NCBI RefSeq assembly: GCF_047495875.1
Contig: NC_092461.1
Coordinates: forward strand, 61,182,299-61,246,298
DNA from: Pithys albifrons albifrons
Lineage: Eukaryota; Chordata; Aves; Passeriformes; Thamnophilidae
Direction: 5' to 3'
Length of the DNA stretch: 64,000 nucleotides
Below are positions 1-12,616 of the stretch, piece by piece. The notes beneath the pieces are model-generated. The model was not told where the DNA came from, did no database searches, and worked only from the letters and a program-made list of their open reading frames with translations. Numbering within the stretch: the first letter of the stretch is position 1; every line of letters begins with the position of its first letter. A program made the translations under genes and the position numbers.

Positions 1-3000
1 AAGGTGTGGGTTTTGCATTTCTTTCTATTTGCCCCCATGGCCCCTGTGAGCTCCCTCAAGCCACATTTCAGAAGACCAAGAAATTTTCTAATTTACACCA
101 GTCAAAAACAGAGATCCAGACTAAAGTTTATCTGGCTATGTCCCCCTCTCTGGAAGTGGTAAACACCAAGTTATATGTTGGCTGTTTGTTCCTGCACAGA
201 ACAAAGTGTCCAATATAAACTAGCCGGGTATTATTTGCATGCAAAAAAAAAAAAAAAAGGAAGAAAATTAAAACCAAAAAAGAAACTCCCTGCTAAGGAC
301 TCTCATCCATCTGCTTTTCTGTAGGGATGCTTTAACTTTAGCTAAATATCACTTATTTACACCTGAAGAAGTTAAATGATCTTGTTCCTATGAACTCTCT
401 TACAAATGCTGTTCTGGTCTGTGATTTATATAAAAGTAGCTGTTCCCTTAATTTTATCCACAATAGCTTCATTCTTACCGTATGAACCTGCTTTGTCAGT
501 ATTCGCTTTGATTTATAGAAGATTTCAAACTACCAAAATAACTATCCCTTTTCATTAAAGCTAATCCCCACAAAGACACTTTCATCTGCTGATTAGCCAT
601 GCTTCAGTGATTTTTGCTAACCAGAGGCTAAGTTATTGATGTGTTAAAGATGTAATCACAGAGATTCAAGACCACTGAAGAAAATTCAACGTGTTGTTTG
701 ACAATGTCAGAATTTAACAGTCTTGCCTTTTTGAACCAGGCTGGGTAGTACATGCTCAGCAGAATGGTAAAATCTCTTCAGTTAAGCTACAGGCAAGAAA
801 GGCTGTGTTAAGTGTTTCAGATCCACACAAACGTGCTGCATTGCAGATCATGAAGAGAAGGGGTAGGGATTTCCAAGATACTTCACAGAAGTGGGAGCCC
901 CACCTCATTCAGCAGGAACAGACTAAACTTCAGTGCCAACATTGTACCCAAGTTTCTGAGCCAATGGAGCAACACATTTTGCATTATAAAATGTACATCT
1001 AATTAATCTTCATGGCTCATGTTTCCCCAGCCTCGTCTCATTTGAATGTTTATCTAGAAACTAAGAAAACCCTCCTCGCACCTTTTCATGCTCTGATCAT
1101 TGTGAAACAATAACTTCTTTCTGGCCATCAATGTCTCTAAGTGGTTTTACATTTAGATAATGACAAATTTATATATTAGCAGCAGTTTCCTATGAACTGA
1201 AGATCATCATCCCAAGTGTTTAACTGAATAGTCTGATGTGCTGTGGTTGTGATAAGGAGGGTAAGAACCTGTCCCTAGAACCTAGAGCTAATGGAAGTCT
1301 TCCAGACTAATACATCACCCAGAGGCAGCTTGTATTCAGGTTCAGAAAACGGGACATGACAAACCTGAGCTGCCACTTCCAGCAGTCAGCACCTCTCCAG
1401 CTCCACTGTGATTGGCAGCTACATGACACTCATATAAGTTCATCAGAATACATTCTTGTAACAGGTACACCACAACTTCCTCAGTTAAATGTGCATTTGT
1501 GGTTGATGTTTCACTATCTTAAGCCTAATAGATTTGTGCTTTTTAAGAAATTAAACATGAGACCTGCTCTAAATCCCAACTGACTTCACAACTGGCATGT
1601 AGAGATCTCCAAGTAATAATCAGCTTAAATCTTATGCAATCACTTTTTGGGTTATAAACATATGTTCAGCTGCCATTACCCATAACCATCCAGCTGTAAT
1701 AAGAAACACTTCACTCAGGTCTTCTCCACCTTTGGTGGACAACTGCAGATTAGTGACAGCAGAAGTCCACTGTGGATGACTGTGGTTGCCACGGTCGGCC
1801 TGGGTTGGAAAATGGCTTAGCTCTTTTTGGGCAGTAGGAGCCTGAACAGATGCATCCTGCTTAGCCTGAGCTGGCTGCCTTCTGGGCTAGGCAAAGTGTC
1901 ACTGCATTGTGTCCCCAGGCTGAAGGAGACGACAACATGGAGACCTCTAGAGAGAGACCTAGGCAGGTCCCAGCCCAACTGACACTGCTGTACCAGGATG
2001 AGAGCTGGGCTGGCTCTGTACACATACCAAAGTGTCACTGCAGGAGTCCTTCTGAATCCACTCTGTGCTGCTCCTCTGCCATGGCTCTGTTACACAAATA
2101 GCTGATCACTGACTGCACTACAGTGCCACTTTGTCCCATTTTCAAAAGTGCTGCGTGGATGAGCCCACACTCCCTCAACACTCTCTTTCTGTTAGATGAG
2201 CTACAGGCTGCTCCAGGTTTAGACCTTCTGTTCCATAATCTTAACATTACTTATGTGTGACCTGGATCAGTATAGACATGTGCCTTTTCTGTCTTCTGTC
2301 ATTCAACCTCAAGTGCTCTTCACTGATAGACTTGATCCTTGTTTCTGGGCTTTACCCCTTTCTGTCATGTACTGTGATAGAAGACAGCAGTGATGCTGCT
2401 TCTGCCATGCCCAGCCTTGTACTCAGAGCACTTCTTTGTATCTCTGGGGGGTTTTTCATATGGTTGACATTTCACCCACATTATATCAACCTTCTCTAAT
2501 TTGCAGCATAACCTTGTCATCTGTCCTTACTGTTTGGTAAATCCATGACCCAGATCAGAATGGCCCCTTTCCTCATGCATATTAGGCACAGAGCAGTATG
2601 TACAGGGTTCATAGAAGCCAAATTTCTGCCTCTGTTCTAGCAGCTGCTTCTTCATCTGGTGTATTTCTGGACAGATGACATCCAGTTCCAGGGCAAATAC
2701 TGCTTCTCAAGGAATGTTCTTGGAATCCTCTGGCTGAGCTCGGTCTGTGAGCCCAAATCCACTGAGCACATGTAAGTTGGTCCATTGTTAATTTGTGCTG
2801 GAAAGCCCTGTTGAATATGCCAGGAACACAAATCTCTGACATCCTCTTTTCAATTGAAATGGCTTCTTCTCACTCACTTTTTTTACCCTTCAGCTTTGTC
2901 CTGGCCAGCTAAGACTGATGACTGCACCACACACCATATCAAATATTTGCTCCATCTAGGCACAAGTCACACATGAGAGGGGCATTGAACTCTGGACCAC

Positions 3001-6000
3001 AATTGGACCTGGTTCTGCAGATCGCCTGCTGGGTGGCACCCTCTGAGTCCTGTGTTAGTCATTCATTTGGTACTGTTATCAGATAAAATAGGCCAAACGA
3101 GTTTATCAAAGTTTTACTCCTCATTTGTATTATCTGCAATGGGTCAGTTCAACCTTAGGCTGCATGGCAAATGAGAAAACTTCAAACTCTTCCCATACCC
3201 AAACTAAATCAAGTCTGACCTAATTTGTGTTAGATCCACCACTCAGTTTTTTTGTGATTGTACTTTTAAGGTAAGGGTTTAGTTCCTATATTTTGTTCAG
3301 CCTAAATAGGAGACTTAAGAATTTGACTTCCTTTTTAAAATACCTTTATTTCTTCACTTTCAAAAAATGATAAATTACTGTGAAAATTGATCAGATTAAA
3401 ATGTACAAAATCACTCATAACGTGTATATGTCAAATTCCAAGGAAATTAGGCCATTACTAGTGAAGAAAGACAGCAGAAGGAAAAGCATGTTCTCATTGT
3501 GACCTGGCAGTTCACTGACTCAGAGACAGGCTATCTGTACCAAATCTGTGAAGCAATCCTGAATATTTCAGCCAGCTGGGTTGGATAATGCTGACACATA
3601 TGAGACAGAGCCAATAGTTGTATCTCACAGAAGCTGTAACAGTTCTCAGTGTGACTAACAGGTGTTGTGCTGTTCCAGAGGCTTTGCATGATTCCACCCT
3701 AGTTTAAGTCCAATGAAAAACAGTGTAGTTTGCATCCATATTGACTGCCCATAGACATCTGATTTCTGTGAGTAGGTAGGTACTGATTACACACATAATC
3801 AGTTTGTGCAGTTCTTCATCCCCACCTCAGTGCCTGGAAAATCACACATGGATATCGTAAGGAGTCTGTCTTGTCCCTTTAGCCCAGGCAGTGTTTTCAC
3901 CTGATACTGAGGCAGGCAACCAGTTCCTTCACCTCTGCTTTGCAGCCATCCTTGATAACAAGGAATTGCTTCTTTCTCAAAGAACAATGAATTATTCAGT
4001 TTGCAAATGCTGATGTATATCCCTTTGCCAATGGCTTATCAAGCCCTTCTCATCTTGTTACCAAGGATGATTTTACAGACATCCGGATAACATCCCTTTT
4101 CTTGATAACGGTATCTCCAGAAAGGTACCCATTTACTCAGAGCAGCTGACACTCAACATGGCCTTCTGAGGCCTCCTCTCTTCTTCTTTCAGGAAACTTC
4201 TCTTTATGGAGAGTTACCTTGTGGCAGGAGGAGCTTTATCCTCTGGCACAGGTGTCACTAGTGATAGCCAAACCTCAAACATCTTCAAGGTGATGTACAA
4301 ATACCAGCTGAATGCTTCCGTCTCTGTGTGGCCTGGAACACAACTAGGAACATCTCTGGAATGTCACCGAAAAAAGCATACCCTCGGGCTCAGAAAAATA
4401 TTTATCCATCCCAGACAACCTACTTTCTCTGTTGAGTACTTGGGCATGCTCTTTGTTCCCCTCACTTGTGTTTTTTTTTTCCCCAGAAAATGTGAATTTT
4501 GTATCCAGTGGTTTTCTGATTTGTTTCCTGCAGTATTCCAGAACATTTTGGTTGTATGACTAATGAAGTGGGAGTGGGATTAGCAAAAGTCTTTTCAATT
4601 TTTCTGTCACCTGCAGCTATATCAATACTAGTAAGTCAAACTCTGCAAACCCCCAAACCTGGAAGCATATTCTAGGTACATCCATACTCCTAAGCTTTCT
4701 TGTCCACCAAAACATGGGATAAGCACATTGATTCTACCTAATGGATCTTGTCCATGGCTTGTGCCATGTCCTGACACAGGCAGGGAGAATTTAGAAGAAT
4801 GCTGCTTGGCATTAGCCAGAAATATGCCAAGGTCACCAGCAAAAATTTAGCAACATAAACATACCTTGATGCCTGGGAATGTGTTCTGGTACTATTGAAT
4901 TTATTAACGCAGGAATAGCCAGTGTGTTTTGAACAGGACTTGTTTTATGTTTTCCATTATAGTGCTCAAAGAAACTCAAGCACTTTTTAATTTCTTTCCC
5001 ATCTAAGAACTACTATATCCAAGATGTATTTACTCAAGGGTAGTCATTCCTGGCTGGCAAAAGAAATGCTTCTGGACAGCACTTCTGTGGGCTTTTGTGT
5101 GAGCAACACTTAGTCTCATGCACATGCACAAGAAATGACCATACGTGAGAAACAATTTGCAGAGAATCTGAGTGGTAGCACAGAGATTTCTATTTGTTTT
5201 TCTGGGCACATCCAGCACTTGGTGATATGACTGGAAGTCGTAACATTCTGCTCATATTTGGAAGTCTGTGGGACAGGAATTACTGGTCTCACCTCTTATT
5301 CATATTCTTTGGCTATTCATTGCATAGAAATTGTGTCTGGCTCTTGTGCAGACTTATGGAGAAAGTAGGGTGATTCATACTTGTAGTGTGAATGTGTCTT
5401 TTATTCCAGGATATTCTTTCACTGGAGAAGTTCATAGCAACTGCTTGGGTCTAGGGAACCTGAATCTGATGTCATGCCATCTGTATAATTTCTTCTGTAA
5501 CCTATGAGTTCACTGGTGAATTTATCTTTTTCATGCTCCTTGGAAAAGGAAAAACAGCTTAAATGGTTTCAAGTGGGCATGTTGAAGCATTGCTGGTGCA
5601 AGTGCTACAGGGTAGTGTAAGCCATCTCATTCTCTGGCAATGGCAGAAGATGCTTAATGCTCATGAATCCATATATGGATGGTAGCAGATGTTTTGCCTG
5701 GTGCAAGTTAGTAGGATAGCTACAAGCTAGGGTGTTTTTATCTCCTCTACTCTGGTTAGTGCTTAGAATCAAGTGCCAGAATAATTAGTTCATTGCTGAA
5801 GAACTTACAATACTTTTCTTAGCATTTCCCATATCCCGTACAAGGCAACAATTCACAGGTCTGAGTCCAAGTACAAAAGAGTATTCCAAATGTAATGGGA
5901 AAATAAAAATTACATTGAATTACTTCCATATAGTGGACTTCCTCTGCTAGAGTACCAACACCCACTACTCCAGGTTACTTTGGATTCATCTGATTTATAC

Positions 6001-9000
6001 CCAAACAAATGTACAGGACAAACAACACTCATAGTGTACATAAATGTGATAAAATTCAGTTCTTATCTCCATGTCAAACAGCCCCAAGCTGTGGATCACA
6101 AATCCAAGTGAGTGCAGCTGAATGCTTTTCTGTTTTCACTTTTGTTTTTACCATGGGATTTGAAGTGTCATATGCTATAATATAACTTCCCTTTTCTAGT
6201 CACAAACAAGCGACACATGGCCACTTTCAATAATAAACTTGAAGAGAGGGGACATTTCCTTTCAGCTTGTTGGGCCCCTTCTTAACCTTCAAATTCCTAT
6301 GAGAGCTAGGGAGAAGGAAAACGAACAAAAAAAATCCCCTAATGATTAAATTCACTGATGAAGAAAAACTTTCCTTCAAGCCTCTGAGTACCATTTGCTT
6401 CACAGAATCTCAAACATCCCAACACAGTAAATGCTTGAGGAGCTGTTTGCTGCTCCCACTCCTGTTCTTGCATCATACAGGAAGCCCTTGCAGGAAATGA
6501 AAGTTCAGACAGCCTTCTTCTCTCTCAACACCTTGGATTTACAAGTCTAAGACAGAAAGCATACAAGGAAGAATTAAGGTGGGGTAAGAACACTGGAGAG
6601 GCAGGACAGACATAGCTAAATCACACACCTTGATTTTCCTGTGTGGCACAATGTTCAATTTTCATTCTGTCAAATAATCCGGGTTTCACTGAGCAGGAAG
6701 GTTTCACTACATATCCCACATGGATGTTTGCCATTCATGGTTGTGTGGCCTGAGTCTGCTTTGTGCCTTTATCATCTCAGTGGGCATTTTCAAAGGAATA
6801 CAAATAAATTAAATACCTCTCTTCCATTTCAAGTGAAAGAATGGCCTCTCAGCCCTAGATGTATCCCCAGCCTGAATATTGTTGTCACTATAATGATATG
6901 ATGAAGCTCTGTTTAGTTGGAAAGAGTGTGGTTTTGACCAGACCCACCCAACTCTTTTGAAATTGGGAGCAGAGAATGGCTGAGGTTATCAAGAGGAATA
7001 AAAACTGGGGAAGGCATTGTTAACAGGGGTAGTAAAAAGCTCTTTTCTTCTTCTGTTCTTAGTCAACAGAAATACCAGACACATAATTTTAAAGGTTCAG
7101 GACAAACCACTGTCAATGATGCAGCCTGTAGTATGTCCAGAAGAGGCAATTTAGGGACTGTAAAAGGAACTGCAAGACCTCCTCCTGGTGATCTACAAGA
7201 GCTTCTTTCAGAGATGATTCAGGATAAGAGAAAGATTCCCTGTGGTTCCTATGGCCCAGACAGCGGTACCATCCATGCCATCACAGCTAGTTAAAGATTT
7301 TCTAGACAAATGGGTTTTATTCTTTCTGATGAAAGCATGTATATATAGAAACCAATTTCTGCTGAAAATATTGAATTGCTGAATGGAAATGCACCAGTTC
7401 TGCCTCCATTTCTGCTTGCCTGCCCAACTGGCTGCCTGCTCAGCTCCCTTCTAGCTCCCTTGGCAGGCACAGGACTTCTGTCTTGCAAAGTGTTCGTAAA
7501 AACACCTTTTGGTTTCAAAACACTAGAAAGTGCCACAGCAACAGTTGTCTGTTCTGGGTTGTTTTTTTCTTTTAAAACAAATGTACATCTATTGCCAAAG
7601 CAAAGCTAATGGGGTCTGCAGGAACCAGGCAGAGATTCAAACTTCTGGACTGACATCATCACAGTCTGAAAAAAGAAAATTTATTTAAAAAAAAAAGATA
7701 TGACACTTTCCCATGAACCTGCAGAACAGTAGAAAGCCCTCAAGGTTACTGCAGAATATGAGGCCTGTTTGTGATTGTGCTGCCAAAGGGCACTGACAGG
7801 CCACTCCAGCCCAAGTGGGTTCACCAACATGCAACTGCTTCCTCTCAGGCTGTGACTGGCACTGCAGTTTTGCCCTGCCTTTGTGAGGTGCAGCAACATC
7901 CAGATTTCTTTAAATGTGTCCCTCTCCTTTGGAGGTATGCTGCATTACCCCAGAGGCTCCCTGGGAGCACATTTCTGTGTGGAGAAACACAAGTGAACCT
8001 CTCGTGGAGCACGAAGGAAATGCTCTGCATTGACCCTGTTGTGTCCAACAGAGATGGTTGGCTTTTATCTTGTTGCTAGCATGTGGTCCATGGGGCTGTA
8101 TGAGGTTCCAAGGCTCTCCTGTGATTAGTGATGGGGCTATGCTGGTTTGAGAAGTCCTTAAATAATCTGAAACACCCACTGTAAAGGGCAGTGAGCTGGC
8201 ACACCTGCTGATGCTAACATCACCAGGTCGCACTTCAGACCTCTCCCACACCCATCCTTATCTTGCAATGATCCATTAAGAAGAGAAACTCACCCTTAAA
8301 AAAAAAGACACAACAAAACCAAACAAGAAAAGTTAAGAGTCATGTGCTGCATCAGCCACTGGGTTTAAGGAACACAACAGCTACCACATGAGTCACAGCA
8401 GTGTTGCAGGAACCCTTAACACCGGTGGCAAGTTTGGACACATCTCAGCACAGAACTCTCCAAAGCAGTGCTGCTGTGCAGTCTGCAATATTTTGGCATA
8501 TTACCGGGTAACATGTGACAGGAAAAATCCAACAGGGAGGTGTTGCTCCCCGGCTGCCTTTGTTTACAAGGTTTGTCTCTTAACATGTAACCAGTCACTT
8601 GACACTCTACCAAAGAGCAGCCTCTGTACCAGTTTCCCAAATGCCATCAATCACCATGCTCTGAGAACAAACACATGCATCTGAAAATGAGAAAATAGCT
8701 GTTTGTAAGATCTATGTCCACCTACAGAAGAGTCCACAGCAGAAACAAGCAGCATGAGCAGCCACTGAGAGCTCACAAAATCACACTTCAGAAAAACACC
8801 TGAGGTTTAAACTATTATTATTACAAATTGGTTTTTTCCTCTGTAGCTTTCAGAGGTTGTGATCCTCCAAGGCTTATGCTTCTCACAGCTTCTCTCTACT
8901 ACAAGCGCTTCTAGGAAAAATAATACAGAATCTCGTAGGATGCATCACAGCATGTGGCCTCACTGTTCTATGGTGAGACAAAGGAAACACAACAAAGCTG

Positions 9001-12000
9001 GCTAGAGACAGTCAACTCTAACCCCCTGGTTCTGCTCAGGGACACAGAAGCTCAGGCCATGGCACTGAATGTGGGTCACTGACTTCAGAGCCTGTGGTTG
9101 TGTACTGTTTCCATCTCCAGGTCAGAGGGAATGCTCTGGGAGTCAGCTTAGCTTTCTAGTCCATGAGAAGTTCACCCATAGTTTACATTTTCCAATATTT
9201 TCTTGGTGACTAACAGTGCTAGTGAACTCTGAGGAGAACAATCTTTCTGCTGCTGAGTGACCAGCTTGTTTTGCAGGTCCCAGCCTCATCTCTGCCTCTC
9301 CCTGCTTGCAGCCTGCTGTCCAAACACTTTCTTTGTCCCTGAAACCCTGTGGTCCAGGGCTTTACAGCCTGTTCATCTCCCTGACCTGCTATAAAATCTC
9401 TTTCCAAAAGCTATCATTCATCAGTTTGTTCCTGATGAGAGTAGTTGATCAAAGCAAAAATTTTGTACTTGCCAGTATCAGAGAATCCCACAGCATATCT
9501 GATGTGAGCCCCCATCCTCACAGCAGCCGAGCAAACTGTAATCATGATTAGCATCACACTGCCCCTAAAAAGGGGCTTGGCTGGTGCCAGAAAGTAACTG
9601 AGGTCCCTATGGAGGGAAACACTGACTGTGTGTGGAGAATGAAGGACCTCAGAGCTCACCATAGCATTTCTGAAGCCTCTGAGAAGAGCCCAGAAAAGAG
9701 AGTGCACATGGGCACATATGCAGTGCTCCCTGCCATCCTCTTACAGGTGACAGGTAGCAGAAACGTGGCCTGGCTTGGAAAGCCACATTGCTAGTACATT
9801 GCCTGACTGACATAGGAAAGTTTCTGTGTGTCTAGCAAAATGGCCAAAAACAAGGCCCGAGTGGATTCTTTTATAATCAAGATCATTTTCTAGCTCACAA
9901 ACAGGAAAGCAAAGAGGCATTGCGAGAGGGAGATTTTGTTAAGTGGATTAACATATTAACTAAAAATAAAGATTGAACATATTTGGAATTCTAAGATAAT
10001 CTTGCTTTTCTACTGACAATAGAAACAACTCAAGACTCTCTCCTCTGCTTTCTGTAGCACTCAAATTCCTACTAGCCTGTTAACTCATGAGTTTACATGT
10101 ATTGTATAGAAAAAAGATATGTCTACGCCTAGAACACATGCTGACACTTCAGTCCAGATGATCTAGTGATTGTCATATTTTGATTCATCAACTACATGAT
10201 GAATAGTTTAGCAGAATATTTACTTTGAAACAAAAAATTAGCCTTTTTTGACTTAATTAGTTTAAATATTTTCCCCATACAGCATTTCCCTTTGATTTTG
10301 TCTATCCAAACTCATGAGACTGATGATGAACAGGATGTTTAAAACCTGCCATAGTCTCCACTTAGCCTGAAATGTCAGACCCTGCCCTACCAACAGCAGC
10401 CTTGCAACTGTGCTTGAGCCCATAGCAGTCTAAGCAGAGGAGATACCCTTTTTGGGTAACAGTGTCCATCTTGAGGCTGTACTGTCTTGACTTGGATGGT
10501 TCCAGTCTTGGAGGAAATTCATTTCAGCTGTTTTGGATATCTACTGGTGTGCTGTGTCCTGCATGAAGTTCACAATATGCTGTGCAGGCACACACAGGTC
10601 TTTGCTTTTCCTCACAATCTTGGCTCCTGTTTGGCTTTTTCTGCTCCAAATATATATTTGGCTAAGCAAGATGATACATGGACCTTCAGTTTCTCTGGGG
10701 CCCTGAGTGTGGTCCCCTCCCTCATATCAAAGCCAAATGGTCTCACAAGTGCCTGGAGGATCATCCCAGGACCTGGGCCTGGGAGGTTTTCTATGGCATC
10801 CTTTTAAGATAGTGCCCAGAAAGCCAATGGCTCCACAGGGTGGAGGGAACTCAGTGCCTCCGCTGCCCGTGTTATCTCCAGGTTGTGTTAATGAAGGTAA
10901 CAGGTCTATTTTCCCATCTGTCAGCCCCAAGAGGAATGTCTTGGTGCACACACCCAGTGAGGACGTGGTGATCAATTTTTCCACTGCAGCTCAAAGTCAT
11001 GATGCTTTCAGACCCTCTCCTCCAATCCATTAGAAAGCAGAAGGAGCCTAATGAGGATTTATTTTGGCTGCCCACTAGTGGCACAGCCTGGTGCATTGTG
11101 TCTGCTAGTCAGTGAGCAACCATTTACCTTCCTGTTGAGGCAGGTCCATCCCATGACTCCTATCTACCCTACTCTCTTACGACTTAAAATTGTTTCTTCT
11201 TTCACTCAGCGAAGACAGCTGAAATATCTCAAGAATTAATGAAATTAAATGCCATAGCATTCTTCTATAGGAACTTTCCAACAGGTTTATATGCATATGT
11301 GTGTATGTATATGTATATAGACATGCACATACAGACTGCACCGTTTCAGCAGGGGACTTTCTATTTTACATTCTTCTTGGGCTAACACTTGCGCTTTAAT
11401 ACCAGATATCACTGTGAGACATAATGAGGGTCATTAAATGTATTTATTAGCTTATTAAAGTGAACTGCCTTCACTGTTGCAGCTGGCCTGTGTTTTATAG
11501 AAACCTCAGCAAATCCCCAAAGTCACACAACAGGAGCCCAACACGCCTTAGCTGATGACAGAGTAAATATCAAATTTACTAGGGCTAGCAAGTGGCAAAC
11601 ACAGTTCTGGTATGTTATTTGAAAACCTGCCATGAGGCATAGTACGTAATTCTCAGCTCATAAGGGTACAGTTGATTTGGAAGGAAATATGAGAAGAATT
11701 TGATAGGATTTAGTAATATTTTCAGGGAAACCTTTTAATTGTGAGCAGTCAGGAAGCTCTTAGATACTGTCTGTGGGTCTGAAATAACCCCTGATGGGTG
11801 AGTAAGTCTTCATCTGTCTATATGAGCTGGTCTGACATAGGTTTTATTCATAATACATGAGATAGATACACTTGAAGTGCCCACAGCTTTAACAAAGTCT
11901 ATGGGGAAAATAGGTTTATATTTTTAGTTAAGTTCAGGTAGGAAGAAGACCCCAGGTGGGTGCTGATTGTCTAAATGAGGTGTACCTGTGAGTGTACAGG

Positions 12001-12540
12001 TAAATGCATTTATGCTTTTTCACTGGGCAACCTGCCTTTAACACAGGCTGCTGTCTGCAATGCAGTTTTTAGTCTGATTTTTAAGACATGAATATTTCTT
12101 CTTTCACGCTGGGGTTCCTCAACTCTCATTTCATACATTTGGGAGACTGCAACAGCAGAGTCTTCTCAGTGACCTAAGCATGGATAGAGGCAAGTATGGT
12201 GCCACTACAGGCTGAGGTTCTGCTGCTCACCTCCTCCTCCCAGGAACTTGGCTGGGGGAAACACTGCTAAGGAGCCCAGCAGCAGTGAAACCCTTCACTG
12301 TGGGGGTGGGCAGATGGAACAGGAAGCTCTGCCCTCAGCAAAGCCCTTGGAAGGCTGTGCTCAGCCTCCCAGATCCACAGATGTAGCAAAGGTTGGGATC
12401 CTGGAACTGCATGAGGGCAGTGTTGGCCTTTAACCCTCACTTTCTGGTAGTCCTGCACATGTGAAGATGATGGGAAAGGCTCCAACCCTCTCAGACATTT
12501 CTTGAGCTGTCCTTCCAGGGCAAAGATGAATGGGCAAACC
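1..12540. other. Intergenic DNA, no gene recognised
   Basis: Open frames on both strands are short, overlap one another and resemble no protein family I know. I see no splice-linked exons, tRNA, rRNA or CR1 3' ends. A degenerate TATG/TGTA-rich tract lies at about 11,288-11,335. The minus strand of about 2.6-4.6 kb has several medium-length open stretches that could be a very old decayed insertion, but no diagnostic motif supports this. In human the neighbour beyond the RDH10 3' end is STAU2, at a distance, so an empty region here is expected. Confidence 0.6.
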
Positions 12541-12541
12541 T

Positions 12542-12550
12542 GATAGATAC

Positions 12551-12616
<66 letters not shown>
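12542..12616. repeat. GATA tetranucleotide microsatellite
   Basis: An uninterrupted GATA (TATC on the other strand) array of about 16 units runs from 12,551 to 12,616. Two more GATA units with a small interruption lie just before it. A pure array of this length is likely to vary in length between individuals. Open frames reading Ser-Ile-Tyr-Leu repeats on the minus strand are a product of this repeat and are not genes. Confidence 0.97.

Noticed and set aside
2600..4660. A decayed minus-strand retroviral or LINE coding region, suspected from several medium-length open stretches.
   Set aside because: I could not find a reverse transcriptase, integrase, protease or zinc-knuckle motif, nor LTR-like ends. 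It would need a protein-level database search.
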